Shown here: positions 41,075 through 49,984 of the stretch, one piece after another | Numbering within the stretch: position 1 is the first letter of the stretch | How the letters are laid out: every line of letters starts with the position of its first letter | From: Burkholderiaceae bacterium | Lineage (GTDB): Bacteria; Pseudomonadota; Gammaproteobacteria; Burkholderiales; Burkholderiaceae_D | DNA: 64,000 bases | NCBI GenBank assembly: GCA_018261755.1 | Contig: JAGTRJ010000023.1 | Coordinates: forward strand, 33,890 to 97,889 | Direction: 5' to 3' | Notes under the pieces: model-generated | Told to the model about the DNA's origin: nothing | What the model saw: only the letters and a program-made list of their open reading frames with translations | The model's database searches: none | Position numbers and translations under genes: made by a program

Positions 41075-41872
41075 ATGTCCCGCATACAGAATACGCTGGC
41101 CGCACTGGCCAAACAGGGCAAAAAGGGTTTGATTCCGTTCATCACCGCCGGCGATCCTTCGCCGGAACTGACGGTACCACTGATGCATGCGCTGGTCGCT
41201 GGCGGCGCTGACATCATCGAACTCGGCGTGCCGTTTTCCGATCCGATGGCCGACGGGCCGGTGATCCAGCGCGCATCCGAACGCGCATTGCAAAAGGGCG
41301 TCAGCCTGCGCCATGTGCTGCAATGGGTGAGCGAATTCCGCGCGACCAACCAGGCAACGCCGGTCGTGCTGATGGGTTATGCGAACCCGATCGAACACAT
41401 CGGGGTCGACGCTTTCATCGCGCAGGCGAAGGCGGCTGGTGTCGATGGCGTGCTGGTGGTCGATTACCCTCCGGATGAGAGTGAAGACTTTGCTGGCGCA
41501 ATGAAGGCGAACGGTCTGGACACCATTTTCCTGCTGGCGCCAACGTCAACTGATGAACGGATCGAAAAAGTCGGTAAAATTGCGTCCGGTTACGTGTATT
41601 ACGTGTCGCTGACGGGCGTGACCGGCGCCGGCAACCTCGATCTCGAAGGCGTGGCTTCGATGTTGCCGAGGATTCGCCGGCATGTGACGGTGCCGGTCGG
41701 CGTCGGCTTCGGTATCCGCGATGGCGCAACCGCGAAAGCGATTGCGTCAGTGTCGGATGCGGTCGTGATAGGCAGCCGCATCATCCAGGAACTGGAAAAG
41801 GCGCCGCCGGAAAAGGCGGCGGCGGCCGTGCAGGATTTCCTGTCCGGCATCCGCCAGGCGCTGGACGAATAG
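41075..41872 (+). CDS. trpA: Tryptophan synthase alpha chain
   Basis: The 265-residue enzyme is intact: [10 protein letters not shown], catalytic Glu and Asp in [17 protein letters not shown] and VVDYPPDES, and [12 protein letters not shown]. It cleaves indole-glycerol phosphate and passes indole to TrpB. AAGGAG precedes the ATG at 41075; the frame upstream reads into trpB and is rejected. It is intact although its partner trpB is broken. Confidence 0.94.
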   Translation: MSRIQNTLAALAKQGKKGLIPFITAGDPSPELTVPLMHALVAGGADIIELGVPFSDPMADGPVIQRASERALQKGVSLRHVLQWVSEFRATNQATPVVLMGYANPIEHIGVDAFIAQAKAAGVDGVLVVDYPPDESEDFAGAMKANGLDTIFLLAPTSTDERIEKVGKIASGYVYYVSLTGVTGAGNLDLEGVASMLPRIRRHVTVPVGVGFGIRDGATAKAIASVSDAVVIGSRIIQELEKAPPEKAAAAVQDFLSGIRQALDE

Positions 41873-41881
41873 AATTGAACA

Positions 41882-41903
41882 GATTGCCCCCGAGGGGGCA
41901 ATC
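41882..41903 (+). other. Perfect palindrome between trpA and accD
   Basis: GATTGCCCCC and its complement are separated by only GA, forming a strong GC hairpin without a T-run. It could reduce read-through from trp genes into accD. Confidence 0.5.
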
Positions 41904-41920
41904 GCAAGACAGGAGATGTC

Positions 41921-42793
41921 ATGAGCTGGTTAGATAAATTGCTTCCGCCGCGCATCCAGCGTTCGGTTTCCACCAACCGCAAGTCGATGCCGGAAGGGCT
42001 GTGGGTCAAGTGCCCGTCATGCGAAACTGTACTGTACCGCTCCGATCTGGAAGCGAATGTGCATGTCTGCCCGAAATGCAGCCATCACATGCGCATCCGT
42101 GCGCGCGAGCGGCTCGATGCGCTGCTCGATGCGGAAGGCCGTTACGAAGTTGGTCACGAAGCCTTGCCGGTCGATACGCTGAAATTCAAGGACAGCAAGA
42201 AGTATCCGGAACGCCTGAAGGCCGCGCTCGAAGCCACCGGCGAAACTGACGCGATGGTGGTGATGGGCGGCGCGATCATGACGCTGCCGGTCGTCGTATC
42301 CTGTTTTGAATTCGAATTCATGGGCGGTTCGATGGGTTCCGTGGTCGGCGAGCGCTTCGTGCGCGGCGCGAAAGCGGCGATCGAGCAGAAGGTGCCGTAC
42401 ATCTGCATCACTGCCAGCGGCGGCGCGCGGATGCAGGAAGGTTTGCTGTCGTTGCTGCAGATGGCGAAAACCAGCGCGATCCTGACGCAACTGGCTGAGC
42501 GCAAGCTGCCGTTCATCACCGTGCTGACCGACCCGACGATGGGCGGCGTATCCGCCTCGTTTGCATTCCTCGGCGATGTGGTGATGGCAGAGCCGAAGGC
42601 GCTGATCGGTTTTGCCGGTCCGCGCGTGATCGAAAACACCGTGCGCGAAAAATTGCCGGAAGGTTTCCAGCGGGCGGAATTCCTGCTGGAAAAGGGCGCC
42701 ATCGACATGATCGTCGATCGGCGCCAGATGCGCGAGGAAATCGGCCGCGTGCTGGCGCTGTTGCAGAGCCAGCCGGCGGAAGCGCTGGTTTGA
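41921..42793 (+). CDS. accD: Acetyl-CoA carboxylase carboxyltransferase subunit beta
   Basis: The 290-residue protein has the N-terminal C4 zinc ribbon ([23 protein letters not shown]) that binds DNA/RNA and the AccA interface. The carboxyltransferase core has [24 protein letters not shown] and [12 protein letters not shown]. It makes malonyl-CoA for fatty acid synthesis. An AGGAG site lies before the ATG. Confidence 0.96.
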   Translation: MSWLDKLLPPRIQRSVSTNRKSMPEGLWVKCPSCETVLYRSDLEANVHVCPKCSHHMRIRARERLDALLDAEGRYEVGHEALPVDTLKFKDSKKYPERLKAALEATGETDAMVVMGGAIMTLPVVVSCFEFEFMGGSMGSVVGERFVRGAKAAIEQKVPYICITASGGARMQEGLLSLLQMAKTSAILTQLAERKLPFITVLTDPTMGGVSASFAFLGDVVMAEPKALIGFAGPRVIENTVREKLPEGFQRAEFLLEKGAIDMIVDRRQMREEIGRVLALLQSQPAEALV

Positions 42794-42908
42794 TTCTGTT
42801 GCTTCGTTGCAAAGCCGATGGCTGTGCGGCATAACCGGAAGGTGATGTCTGTGGTCGCGCCCCTTGCCCTCGAGCTTGAAACGAAGCGGCTGCATTTGAT
42901 TGATTTTC

Positions 42909-42937
42909 TGGCCTGGCGGCGATCGTCAGGCCATTTT
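42909..42937 (+). terminator. Weak hairpin with short T-run before folC
   Basis: TGGCCTG (42909-42915) pairs with CAGGCCA (42927-42933), followed by TTTT. It ends only six bases before the folC ATG, so it may instead affect folC translation. Confidence 0.35.
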
Positions 42938-42942
42938 GATTC

Positions 42943-44205
42943 ATGACACAACAGGCACCCCGTACCTTCGCCGACTGGCTGGCTCATATCGAACAACTGC
43001 ATCCGCAGAATATCGAGATGGGGCTGGCGCGGATTGCGCATGTGCAGCAGCGGCTGGGAATACGTTTCGACTGTCCGCTCATCACCGTTGGCGGCACCAA
43101 CGGCAAGGGGTCGACCTGCGCGATGCTGGAAGCGATCTTGCGCGCGGCCGGCTACCGCACCGGCCTGTACACCTCGCCGCATTTCCACCATTTCAATGAA
43201 CGCTGCCGCATTGACGGTGTGCCGGTGTCAGAGGATGCGCTGGTGCGCCAGTTCGAGGCGGTCGAGGCGGCACGCGGCGAAACGCAGCTGACCTTCTTCG
43301 AATTTACCACGCTGGCGATTCTCGGCCTGCTGGCCGAAGCGCGTCTGGATGCGGTAATTCTGGAAGTCGGTCTTGGCGGCCGGCTTGATGCGGTCAATAT
43401 TTTCGATGCCGACGTGGCAGTCGTGACCAATGTCGATATCGATCACGTCGATTTTCTTGGCGGCACGCGTGAAGCAATCGGCTACGAGAAAGCCTGCATT
43501 TATCGCGGTGGCCGGCCGGCAATTTGCGGCGACGTGAGTCCGCCACAGACGCTTTTGCAGCATGCGCAGACGATAGGCGCCGACCTGTGGCTGACCGGCC
43601 GCGATTTCCACGCCGAACTGCATGGCACGGACTGGAATTACGCCGGCCGCAGGTTGCGCTTCGATGCGCTCCAACCGCCGGGAATGCCCGGTGTCTGCCA
43701 GACGCACAATGCGTCGGTCGCGCTGGCGGCGCTGGAAGCGGTGCGCGAACGGCTGCCGCTGACGGAACAGGCGGTGCGCACCGGGCTGGCGCAGGCGTTC
43801 ATGCCGGGACGTTTCCAGATCCTGCCGGGCAAGCCGGTGGCCGTGCTCGATGTGGCGCACAATCCTCACGCGGCTGCGGTGCTGGCGGCCAACCTGAAAG
43901 CGATGCCGTGCACGGGCAAAACCTGGGCCGTGTTTGGCGCGATGCAGGACAAGGATATCGATGGCGTGATTGCCACGATGAAAGCACGCGTGCAGCAATG
44001 GTGCGTGACCGATTTGCCCTTGCCGCGCGCCGCGACGGCGCAGCAGATTGCCGCACGGTTGCGAGCAGCAGGCGTTGCTGATATCCGCTGCTTCGCGTCA
44101 CCGGCGGAAGCATACGCATACGCATTCGGTTCGGCGGACGAAAATGATAGAATAGCGGCATTCGGATCGTTCTGGGTCGTCGCTGGTGTGACGACTGCAA
44201 AGTGA
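42943..44205 (+). CDS. folC: Bifunctional folylpolyglutamate/dihydrofolate synthase
   Basis: The 420-residue Mur-ligase-type enzyme adds glutamates to folates and joins dihydropteroate to glutamate. The ATP loop ITVGGTNGKGSTCAMLE, YTSPHFHHFNERCRIDG, and VLDVAHNPHAAA are intact. The accD-folC-dedD-cvpA-purF order is widely conserved. Confidence 0.95.
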   Translation: MTQQAPRTFADWLAHIEQLHPQNIEMGLARIAHVQQRLGIRFDCPLITVGGTNGKGSTCAMLEAILRAAGYRTGLYTSPHFHHFNERCRIDGVPVSEDALVRQFEAVEAARGETQLTFFEFTTLAILGLLAEARLDAVILEVGLGGRLDAVNIFDADVAVVTNVDIDHVDFLGGTREAIGYEKACIYRGGRPAICGDVSPPQTLLQHAQTIGADLWLTGRDFHAELHGTDWNYAGRRLRFDALQPPGMPGVCQTHNASVALAALEAVRERLPLTEQAVRTGLAQAFMPGRFQILPGKPVAVLDVAHNPHAAAVLAANLKAMPCTGKTWAVFGAMQDKDIDGVIATMKARVQQWCVTDLPLPRAATAQQIAARLRAAGVADIRCFASPAEAYAYAFGSADENDRIAAFGSFWVVAGVTTAK

Positions 44206-44234
44206 TCCCGTAATCACGAAATCAATATTTTTGC

Positions 44235-45122
44235 ATGGCTTGGTTCTCCTTTTCTTCGCTGTTTCGCAAGAACAAATCCGAGCCGGCTCCCGGCGACAGC
44301 GAATTCTATTCCCATGCAGAGGATATTCCTCGCACCAAGCGAGGCAGCCGGCGCGACAAGGATGATGCCGTTGATCCGGAATTGCCGGAAAAGAAACGGG
44401 CGCGCCGCCGGCTGATTGGCGCCGTGGCGCTGACGCTTGGGCTGGTGATAGTGCTGCCGATGGTGCTCGATTCCGAGCCGAAGCCGGCATCGGACGATGT
44501 CGTGATCCGTATTCCTTCCCGCGATAAAAAAGCTGCCGTGGCGACGCCGTCCGCAGCCTCGGTGGCCTCGGCCGCTACGGCGAATGCCGTGGCGGAAAAA
44601 CCGGTCGACAAGCCGGCAGACAAAACTGACAAACCCGCCGAATCTCCCGCCAAGCCCGCGTCTGTGACTGCAGCCCCGGCTGTTGCGGCGGTTGCGCCAG
44701 CGGCAGCAAAGCCGGCGCCAGCAACGGCCAAGCCTGCGCCAGCCGCAGCGCCTGCGGCGGCACTGAAACCGCAGCCAACAGCCAATGCGGCGAAGCCCGC
44801 TACTGAAGCCACCAAGCTGAAACAGAAGGAGCTTGACGCGAAGCCGGCCGTGAAGCCGTCGGTGGAGGCCGCGAAAAATCCGCCGAAAGCGGAAGGCAAG
44901 ATCCAGATTCAGGTAGCCGCGCTGGCGACGAAGCAAAAAGTTGATGAATTGCAATCGCGGCTGAAGGAGGCAGGCATAAAGTCCCATACGCAGAAAGTTG
45001 CGACTGCCGGCGGCGAGCGGATTCGCGTGCGCATCGGGCCGTATGCGACCAAGGCTGAGGCAGATCAGGCATGTGCGAAGTTGAGTAAAATGCGCTTGAA
45101 TTGCACCATACTGCCGAACTGA
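44235..45122 (+). CDS. dedD: SPOR-domain cell-division protein (DedD-like)
   Basis: The 295-residue protein has a charged cytoplasmic start, a single membrane helix (about residues 54-74, LIGAVALTLGLVIVLPMVLD), and a long Ala/Pro/Lys-rich periplasmic linker. The C-terminal SPOR domain (about 215-290, KIQIQVAALATKQKVDEL) binds denuded glycan at the septum. This layout and its place between folC and cvpA match DedD. Confidence 0.88.
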   Translation: MAWFSFSSLFRKNKSEPAPGDSEFYSHAEDIPRTKRGSRRDKDDAVDPELPEKKRARRRLIGAVALTLGLVIVLPMVLDSEPKPASDDVVIRIPSRDKKAAVATPSAASVASAATANAVAEKPVDKPADKTDKPAESPAKPASVTAAPAVAAVAPAAAKPAPATAKPAPAAAPAAALKPQPTANAAKPATEATKLKQKELDAKPAVKPSVEAAKNPPKAEGKIQIQVAALATKQKVDELQSRLKEAGIKSHTQKVATAGGERIRVRIGPYATKAEADQACAKLSKMRLNCTILPN

Positions 45123-45140
45123 CGAGCCGGAAGTTGCGTC

Positions 45141-45626
45141 TTGACGATCTTCGATTATCTCGTGCTGTTCGTGCTGGCCTGTTCGATCGTGATCAGCACG
45201 ATGCGCGGTCTGGTGAAGGAAATCCTGTCGCTGGTCGGCTGGGTGGTGGCGTTCATTGTGGCGAACGCATATGGCGCGGCGCTGGCGCCGCTGCTGCCGG
45301 CATCCTGGTCCGGCGCCTTGCGGTTGGTGGTGGCTTATGTGGCGCTGTTCATCGGCGTGCGGCTGCTGATGCTGCTGTTTGGCGCGGCGGTGGCAGCGAT
45401 GGTGAAGGCGGGCGGATTGACGGTCGCCGATCGCGGTCTGGGTGGATTGTTCGGTCTGGCGCGCGGCATGGTGATCGTGCTGGCGGTGGTGCTGGTGTGC
45501 GGCATGACGGCGATTCCGCAGCAGCCGTTCTGGAAGAATGCGCTGCTCAGTCCGCTGGCGGAAACGGCGGCGCGCACGGTGATACCGTTTTTGCCGGGCA
45601 GTTTCGTGCGGCAGGTAAAGTTTTGA
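45141..45626 (+). CDS. cvpA: CvpA family membrane protein
   Basis: The 161-residue protein has four membrane segments and the family start MTIFDYLVLFVLACS...MRGLVKEILSLVGW. The start codon is TTG (45141), with GGAAG seven bases before it. CvpA is an inner-membrane protein needed for colicin V export and bile/envelope tolerance in enterics. It lies directly before purF, as usual. Confidence 0.9.
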   Translation: MTIFDYLVLFVLACSIVISTMRGLVKEILSLVGWVVAFIVANAYGAALAPLLPASWSGALRLVVAYVALFIGVRLLMLLFGAAVAAMVKAGGLTVADRGLGGLFGLARGMVIVLAVVLVCGMTAIPQQPFWKNALLSPLAETAARTVIPFLPGSFVRQVKF

Positions 45627-45653
45627 TTGGTTAACGTTTTTTAGGAGTCCACC

Positions 45654-47171
45654 ATGTGTGGTGTAGTTGGCGTCGTTTCGTATGCTCCGGTCAACCAGCT
45701 GATTTATGACACGCTGCTGCTGTTGCAGCACCGTGGTCAGGATGCGGCCGGGATTGCGACCAACCAGGGTAACACCTTCATGATGCACAAGGCCAATGGT
45801 CTGGTGCGCGACGTGTTCCGCACGCGGAACATGCGTTCGCTTATGGGCAATTCCGGCATCGGCCAGGTGCGCTATCCGACCGCCGGCAGTTCTAGCGAGG
45901 AAGAAGCGCAGCCGTTCTATGTGAATGCGCCGTTCGGCATCACGATGGCGCACAATGGCAACCTGACGAATTCCGATCAGTTGCGCAGCGAAATGTTTCG
46001 CAAGGATCGCCGTCATGTAAACACTCGCTCCGATTCGGAAGTGCTGCTGAACGTGCTGGCGCATGAAATCGAGCAGGCGACTTCGGGCTATTCGCTCGAT
46101 CCGGATGCGCTGTTCAAGGCGGTGACGCAACTGCACCAGCGCGTGCGCGGTTCGTATGGCGTGGTGGCGCAGATTGCCGGTTTCGGCATGCTGGCGTTCC
46201 GCGACCCGTTCGGCATCCGTCCGCTGTGCCTCGGTTTTGCCGAAAGCGACAAGGGCATCGAATACATGATTGCCAGCGAATCGTCGGCGCTTGAAGGGAT
46301 GGGCTTCCAGCTGCTGCGCGACGTGATGCCGGGCGAAGCGGTGTTCGTCGATCTCGATGGCAAGCTGTACAACCGCCAGTGCGCGGAAAATCCGACGCTC
46401 AATCCATGCGCGTTCGAATTCGTGTATTTTGCGCGCCCCGATTCGATCATTGATGGCGCCTCGGTCTATGCAACCCGGCTGAAAATGGGTGAATTCCTGG
46501 CGGAGAAGATCAAGCGCGAATTCCGCAGCGGTGATATCGACGTGGTGATGCCGATTCCGGAATCGTCGCGTCCGTCGACGGTCGAACTGGCCAGCAAGCT
46601 GGGGCTGGAATATCGCGAAGGTTTCGTCCGCAACCGTTACATTGGCCGCACCTTCATCATGCCGGGACAGGAAATCCGTTCGCGTTCGGTGCGACAGAAG
46701 CTGAACGTGAATCCGTCCGAATTCAAGGGCAAATCGGTGCTGGTGGTCGATGACTCGATCGTGCGCGGTACGACCAGCCGTGAAATCGTGCAGATGGCGC
46801 GCGATGCAGGCGCGCGGCGCGTGATTTTTGCCTCGGCCGCGCCGCCGGTGCTGTTCCCGAACGTGTATGGCATCGACATGCCGACCCGCAGCGAGCTGAT
46901 CGCCTATGGCCGCACCGAGGAAGAAGTTTGCCGCGAAATCACCGCCGATGCGCTGGTGTATCAGGATCTGGCCGACCTGCGCCGTTCGATTTTCGACATC
47001 AATCCGGCGCTCAAGAGCCTGGATGCCTCGTGCTTCGACGGTCATTACGTCACCGGCGACATCACGCCGGAATACCTCGACCGTATCGAGCGCACGCGAC
47101 ACAACGCATCGCCGAAAAGCGAGGACATGGCCTCTTCGCAACTGAACCTGAATCTGGCGCATACCGAATAA
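45654..47171 (+). CDS. purF: Amidophosphoribosyltransferase
   Basis: The 505-residue enzyme catalyses the first committed step of purine synthesis. The N-terminal glutaminase Cys follows the initiator Met (MCGVVGVVSY), and the PRPP-binding motif is VLVVDDSIVRGTTSREI. AGGAG lies before the ATG. It overlaps no neighbour and is followed by metZ after 14 bases. Confidence 0.97.
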   Translation: MCGVVGVVSYAPVNQLIYDTLLLLQHRGQDAAGIATNQGNTFMMHKANGLVRDVFRTRNMRSLMGNSGIGQVRYPTAGSSSEEEAQPFYVNAPFGITMAHNGNLTNSDQLRSEMFRKDRRHVNTRSDSEVLLNVLAHEIEQATSGYSLDPDALFKAVTQLHQRVRGSYGVVAQIAGFGMLAFRDPFGIRPLCLGFAESDKGIEYMIASESSALEGMGFQLLRDVMPGEAVFVDLDGKLYNRQCAENPTLNPCAFEFVYFARPDSIIDGASVYATRLKMGEFLAEKIKREFRSGDIDVVMPIPESSRPSTVELASKLGLEYREGFVRNRYIGRTFIMPGQEIRSRSVRQKLNVNPSEFKGKSVLVVDDSIVRGTTSREIVQMARDAGARRVIFASAAPPVLFPNVYGIDMPTRSELIAYGRTEEEVCREITADALVYQDLADLRRSIFDINPALKSLDASCFDGHYVTGDITPEYLDRIERTRHNASPKSEDMASSQLNLNLAHTE

Positions 47172-47185
47172 CCGTATTCCCGATC

Positions 47186-48427
47186 ATGAACACTTCAAGC
47201 AAGTACGGCTTTACCACCACCAACGTTCACGCCGATCACCAGAAACCGATCGAGCACGCTTCGATCCTGCGTCCGATCCACAATTCGGTCACCTTCGGCT
47301 ACGCCGATGCGCGCATGCTGGCCGAGGTGTTTCAGGGCAAACAGCCGGGCTACCGCTACGCGCGCCAGGGCAATCCGAGCATTTCCGCGCTGGAAGACAA
47401 AATCACGCAGATGGAAGACGGCATTGCCACCATCTGCTTTGCCAGCGGCATGGCAGCCATCGGCGCGGTGCCGCTCACGCTGCTGCGTGCCGGCGATCAT
47501 GTGGTTTCATCGGCCTTTTTGTTCGGCAATACCAGCAGCATCTGGCAAACGATCTCGCATCACGGCATTACGGTCGATCAGGTCGATGCGACCGAGGTGA
47601 AGAACGTCGAAGCGGCGCTCAAGCCGAACACGCGCATGGTGTACGTCGAAACCATCGGCAATCCGCGCACGCAGGTGGCCGATCTGAAGCGTATCGGTGA
47701 ACTGTGCGCCGCGCGCGGCCTGCTGTTCGTGGTCGACAACACGATGACCACGCCATACCTGTTCCGGCCGAAAGCGGTCGGCGCCAGCCTGTCCATCAAT
47801 TCCCTCACCAAATCGATCAACGGCCACGGCAACGCGATGGGCGGCGCTGTGACCGACACCGGCGTGTTCGACTGGAGCCAATACCCGAATATTTTCGACG
47901 GCATCAAGAAACAGCCGCAATCGCAGTGGGGCGCGGCGCAGATTCGCGTGCGCGGCCTGCGCGACTTCGGCGCCAGCCTCGCGCCTGAAACCGCGCACCG
48001 CATTTCGACTGGCGCCGAAACACTGGCGCTGCGGATGGATCGCACCTGCGCCAACGCGCTGGCGGTGGCGCAGATGCTCGAAGCCGACAGCCGCGTGAAA
48101 ACGGTTTATTACCCCGGCCTGGCGTCGCACCCGCAGCACAAGCTTGCGACCGAACTGTTCCGCGCCTATGGCTCGATGTTTAGCTTCGAACTGCAAGACG
48201 GCATCGACTGCTTCGACTATATCAACCGGCTCAAGCTGGCGATTCCGGCCAGCAATCTGGGCGACACGCGTACGCTGGCGATTCCGGTGGCGCACACGAT
48301 CTACGCCGAAGCAGGGTCAGAGGCGCGGGCCAAGATGGGCATTGCTGATTCGCTGATCCGCGTTTCGATGGGCATCGAGGACACAGCCGATCTGGTGGAC
48401 GATTTCCGTCAGGCACTTTCCGCCTGA
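47186..48427 (+). CDS. metZ: O-succinylhomoserine sulfhydrylase
   Basis: This 413-residue PLP enzyme of the Cys/Met metabolism family makes homocysteine from O-succinylhomoserine and sulfide. The motifs are YRYARQGNPSISALE, VVDNTMTTPYLFRP, and the PLP lysine in NSLTKSINGHGN. purF-metZ linkage is typical in Burkholderiales and favours MetZ over cystathionine synthase. A longer in-frame extension into purF is rejected. Confidence 0.92.
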   Translation: MNTSSKYGFTTTNVHADHQKPIEHASILRPIHNSVTFGYADARMLAEVFQGKQPGYRYARQGNPSISALEDKITQMEDGIATICFASGMAAIGAVPLTLLRAGDHVVSSAFLFGNTSSIWQTISHHGITVDQVDATEVKNVEAALKPNTRMVYVETIGNPRTQVADLKRIGELCAARGLLFVVDNTMTTPYLFRPKAVGASLSINSLTKSINGHGNAMGGAVTDTGVFDWSQYPNIFDGIKKQPQSQWGAAQIRVRGLRDFGASLAPETAHRISTGAETLALRMDRTCANALAVAQMLEADSRVKTVYYPGLASHPQHKLATELFRAYGSMFSFELQDGIDCFDYINRLKLAIPASNLGDTRTLAIPVAHTIYAEAGSEARAKMGIADSLIRVSMGIEDTADLVDDFRQALSA

Positions 48428-48479
48428 ATTTCGCTTGAACGCCGCGGGCCTGGCCGGCTTTGCCTGACGCATCAGACTA

Positions 48480-48504
48480 CTCGCCATCCATGCCGGGTGG
48501 CGAG
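48480..48504 (+). terminator. Hairpin downstream of metZ
   Basis: CTCGCCATCC (48480-48489) pairs with GGGTGGCGAG (48495-48504), ten pairs with one G-T. There is no clear T-run, so it is a weak terminator call. Confidence 0.45.
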
Positions 48505-48560
48505 AGGCTGTGTGTCCGGCAGCCCAAATAACTGACCGAAAGTGAATTCTAGGTCAGTAA

Positions 48561-48644
48561 GGCCAAAAAATATACTCCCGTCAGTATCTAAAAATAGCCA
48601 GCAAAAATGTGGCCCGGCAGCGTATTTTTGCAATATACCCCCCC
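48561..48644 (-). repeat. ~80-bp repeat, copy F (reverse orientation, metZ-lgt)
   Basis: Read on the minus strand: GGGGTATATTGC, a perfect stem GCAAAAAT/ATTTTTGC around the CCGGGCCAC box, GATACTGACGG, GGGAGTATATTTTTTGGCC. This is one of the best-preserved copies and the only one on the minus strand. Confidence 0.8.
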
Positions 48645-48793
48645 AATATTATTGGGGCTGTGCCATGTTGCTGCTGACGCCTTTCAAGCAAGCGGACAGC
48701 GCCTCCTTGCGCTTGTGATGCCAGCACTGTCATTCCTCGCAGGCTTGAATCCAGTGCCGCTTACGATGCGGTTTGCGCTCCGCCAGCAGGCGC

Positions 48794-48822
48794 GTGCCAC
48801 TTTCCGGACGCAGGCGTATAAT
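48794..48822 (+). promoter_or_regulatory. Putative lgt promoter
   Basis: GTGCCA (48794) and a perfect TATAAT (48817-48822) are spaced 17 bases apart, 60 bases before lgt. Confidence 0.45.
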
Positions 48823-48881
48823 CGCCGCATTCCACATTCGCGCATCCGTGCGCCGTCACGTCTTATCTGCCAGAGTTCCCC

Positions 48882-49697
48882 ATGCTGATTCATCCCATGC
48901 CCGACCCGGTGGCGGTCGCTGTTGGCCCGATCTCGATTCATTGGTACGGCGTGATGTATGTCGCCGCGTTCACCCAATTCATCCTGCTGGGCCGCTGGCG
49001 GCTAAAGCATCAGGACATCCTCGCGCAAAAATGGACCATGCAGGATCTGGATGACCTGCTGTTTTACGGTGTGCTCGGCGTGCTGATAGGCGGGCGGCTG
49101 GGCGAAGTGATTTTCTACAACCCGAAATTCTTTCTGGCGCACCCGCTGGAAATTCCCGCCATCTGGCATGGCGGCATGTCGTTTCACGGTGGCTTCCTTG
49201 GCGTCGTGGTCGCGATGTGGCTGTGGGGGCGCAAGCATCACCGCCATCCGATCGATACGCTCGAATTCATCGCGCCGATGGTGCCGCTGGGCTACGCGTT
49301 CGGCCGCATCGGCAATTTCATCAATGCCGAACTGTATGGCCGTATCGCCGATCCGTCGCTGCCGTGGGCGATGATCTGGCCCAATGTCGATAACCTGCCG
49401 CGCCATCCGTCGCCGATTTACCAGGCGCTGGTCGATGGCGTGCTGTTTTTCATCCTGCTGTGGCTGTATTCGCGCAAGCACCATCCGCGCTGGGCTGTCA
49501 GCGGCATGTTTTTGCTGCTGTACGGCTGCGCCCGGTTCTTCACCGAATACTTCCGCATCCCGGATTACGAAGTGACCTTTGCCGGTCTGACCATTTCGGC
49601 TGGGCAGATGCTGTCGCTGCCGATGATCGTTGCCAGCCTGGCGTTCTTCTGGCTCGCCTATCACCAGAAGGAACAGGCGCCGCCAGCTACGGCCTGA
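48882..49697 (+). CDS. lgt: Prolipoprotein diacylglyceryl transferase
   Basis: The 271-residue inner-membrane enzyme has about seven helices and adds diacylglycerol to the lipobox cysteine of prolipoproteins. HGGMSFHGGFLG (essential His) and FGRIGNFINAELYG (signature) are intact. It would act on BamC, the Ala-rich lipoprotein, the entericidin-like peptide and the three lipoproteins at 57-59 kb. Confidence 0.96.
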   Translation: MLIHPMPDPVAVAVGPISIHWYGVMYVAAFTQFILLGRWRLKHQDILAQKWTMQDLDDLLFYGVLGVLIGGRLGEVIFYNPKFFLAHPLEIPAIWHGGMSFHGGFLGVVVAMWLWGRKHHRHPIDTLEFIAPMVPLGYAFGRIGNFINAELYGRIADPSLPWAMIWPNVDNLPRHPSPIYQALVDGVLFFILLWLYSRKHHPRWAVSGMFLLLYGCARFFTEYFRIPDYEVTFAGLTISAGQMLSLPMIVASLAFFWLAYHQKEQAPPATA

Positions 49698-49845
49698 AGT
49701 TTCCGGACGCAATCTGCCTGTTCGCGCATGGAATTCCGCCGCGACAGGCAGTGCGTCAGCGCCAGGCCAACGAATTGTTGGCACACAAGCATTTCTCCGT
49801 GTTTAGTCACGTATCCCGACTGATTGTTTACCAAAAAGTCACAGG

Positions 49846-49865
49846 CTTTGCACGAAATTGCAAAG
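49846..49865. promoter_or_regulatory. Inverted repeat upstream of OFA transporter
   Basis: CTTTGCA and TGCAAAG flank a 6-base spacer about 120 bases before the transporter gene, in a 287-base gap without other features. It could be a regulator site; this is inference only. Confidence 0.35.
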
Positions 49866-49984
49866 ATGTGTACAGTTCAGCCTTTCGAAAGTTTCACGGC
49901 TGTTTCCCCCCTTGTTACAGGTTCGGATTTGCTTGCAAGTCCGCGCTTTGTATTTCGCACATTACATCAAGCTAGAGGAGTTTT

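Larger units (their letters stand above)
48428..48881. other. Intergenic region metZ-lgt
   Basis: This 454-base gap holds a hairpin at 48480, the reverse-oriented repeat copy F at 48561 and a TATAAT box for lgt at 48817. No credible gene was seen. Confidence 0.7.
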
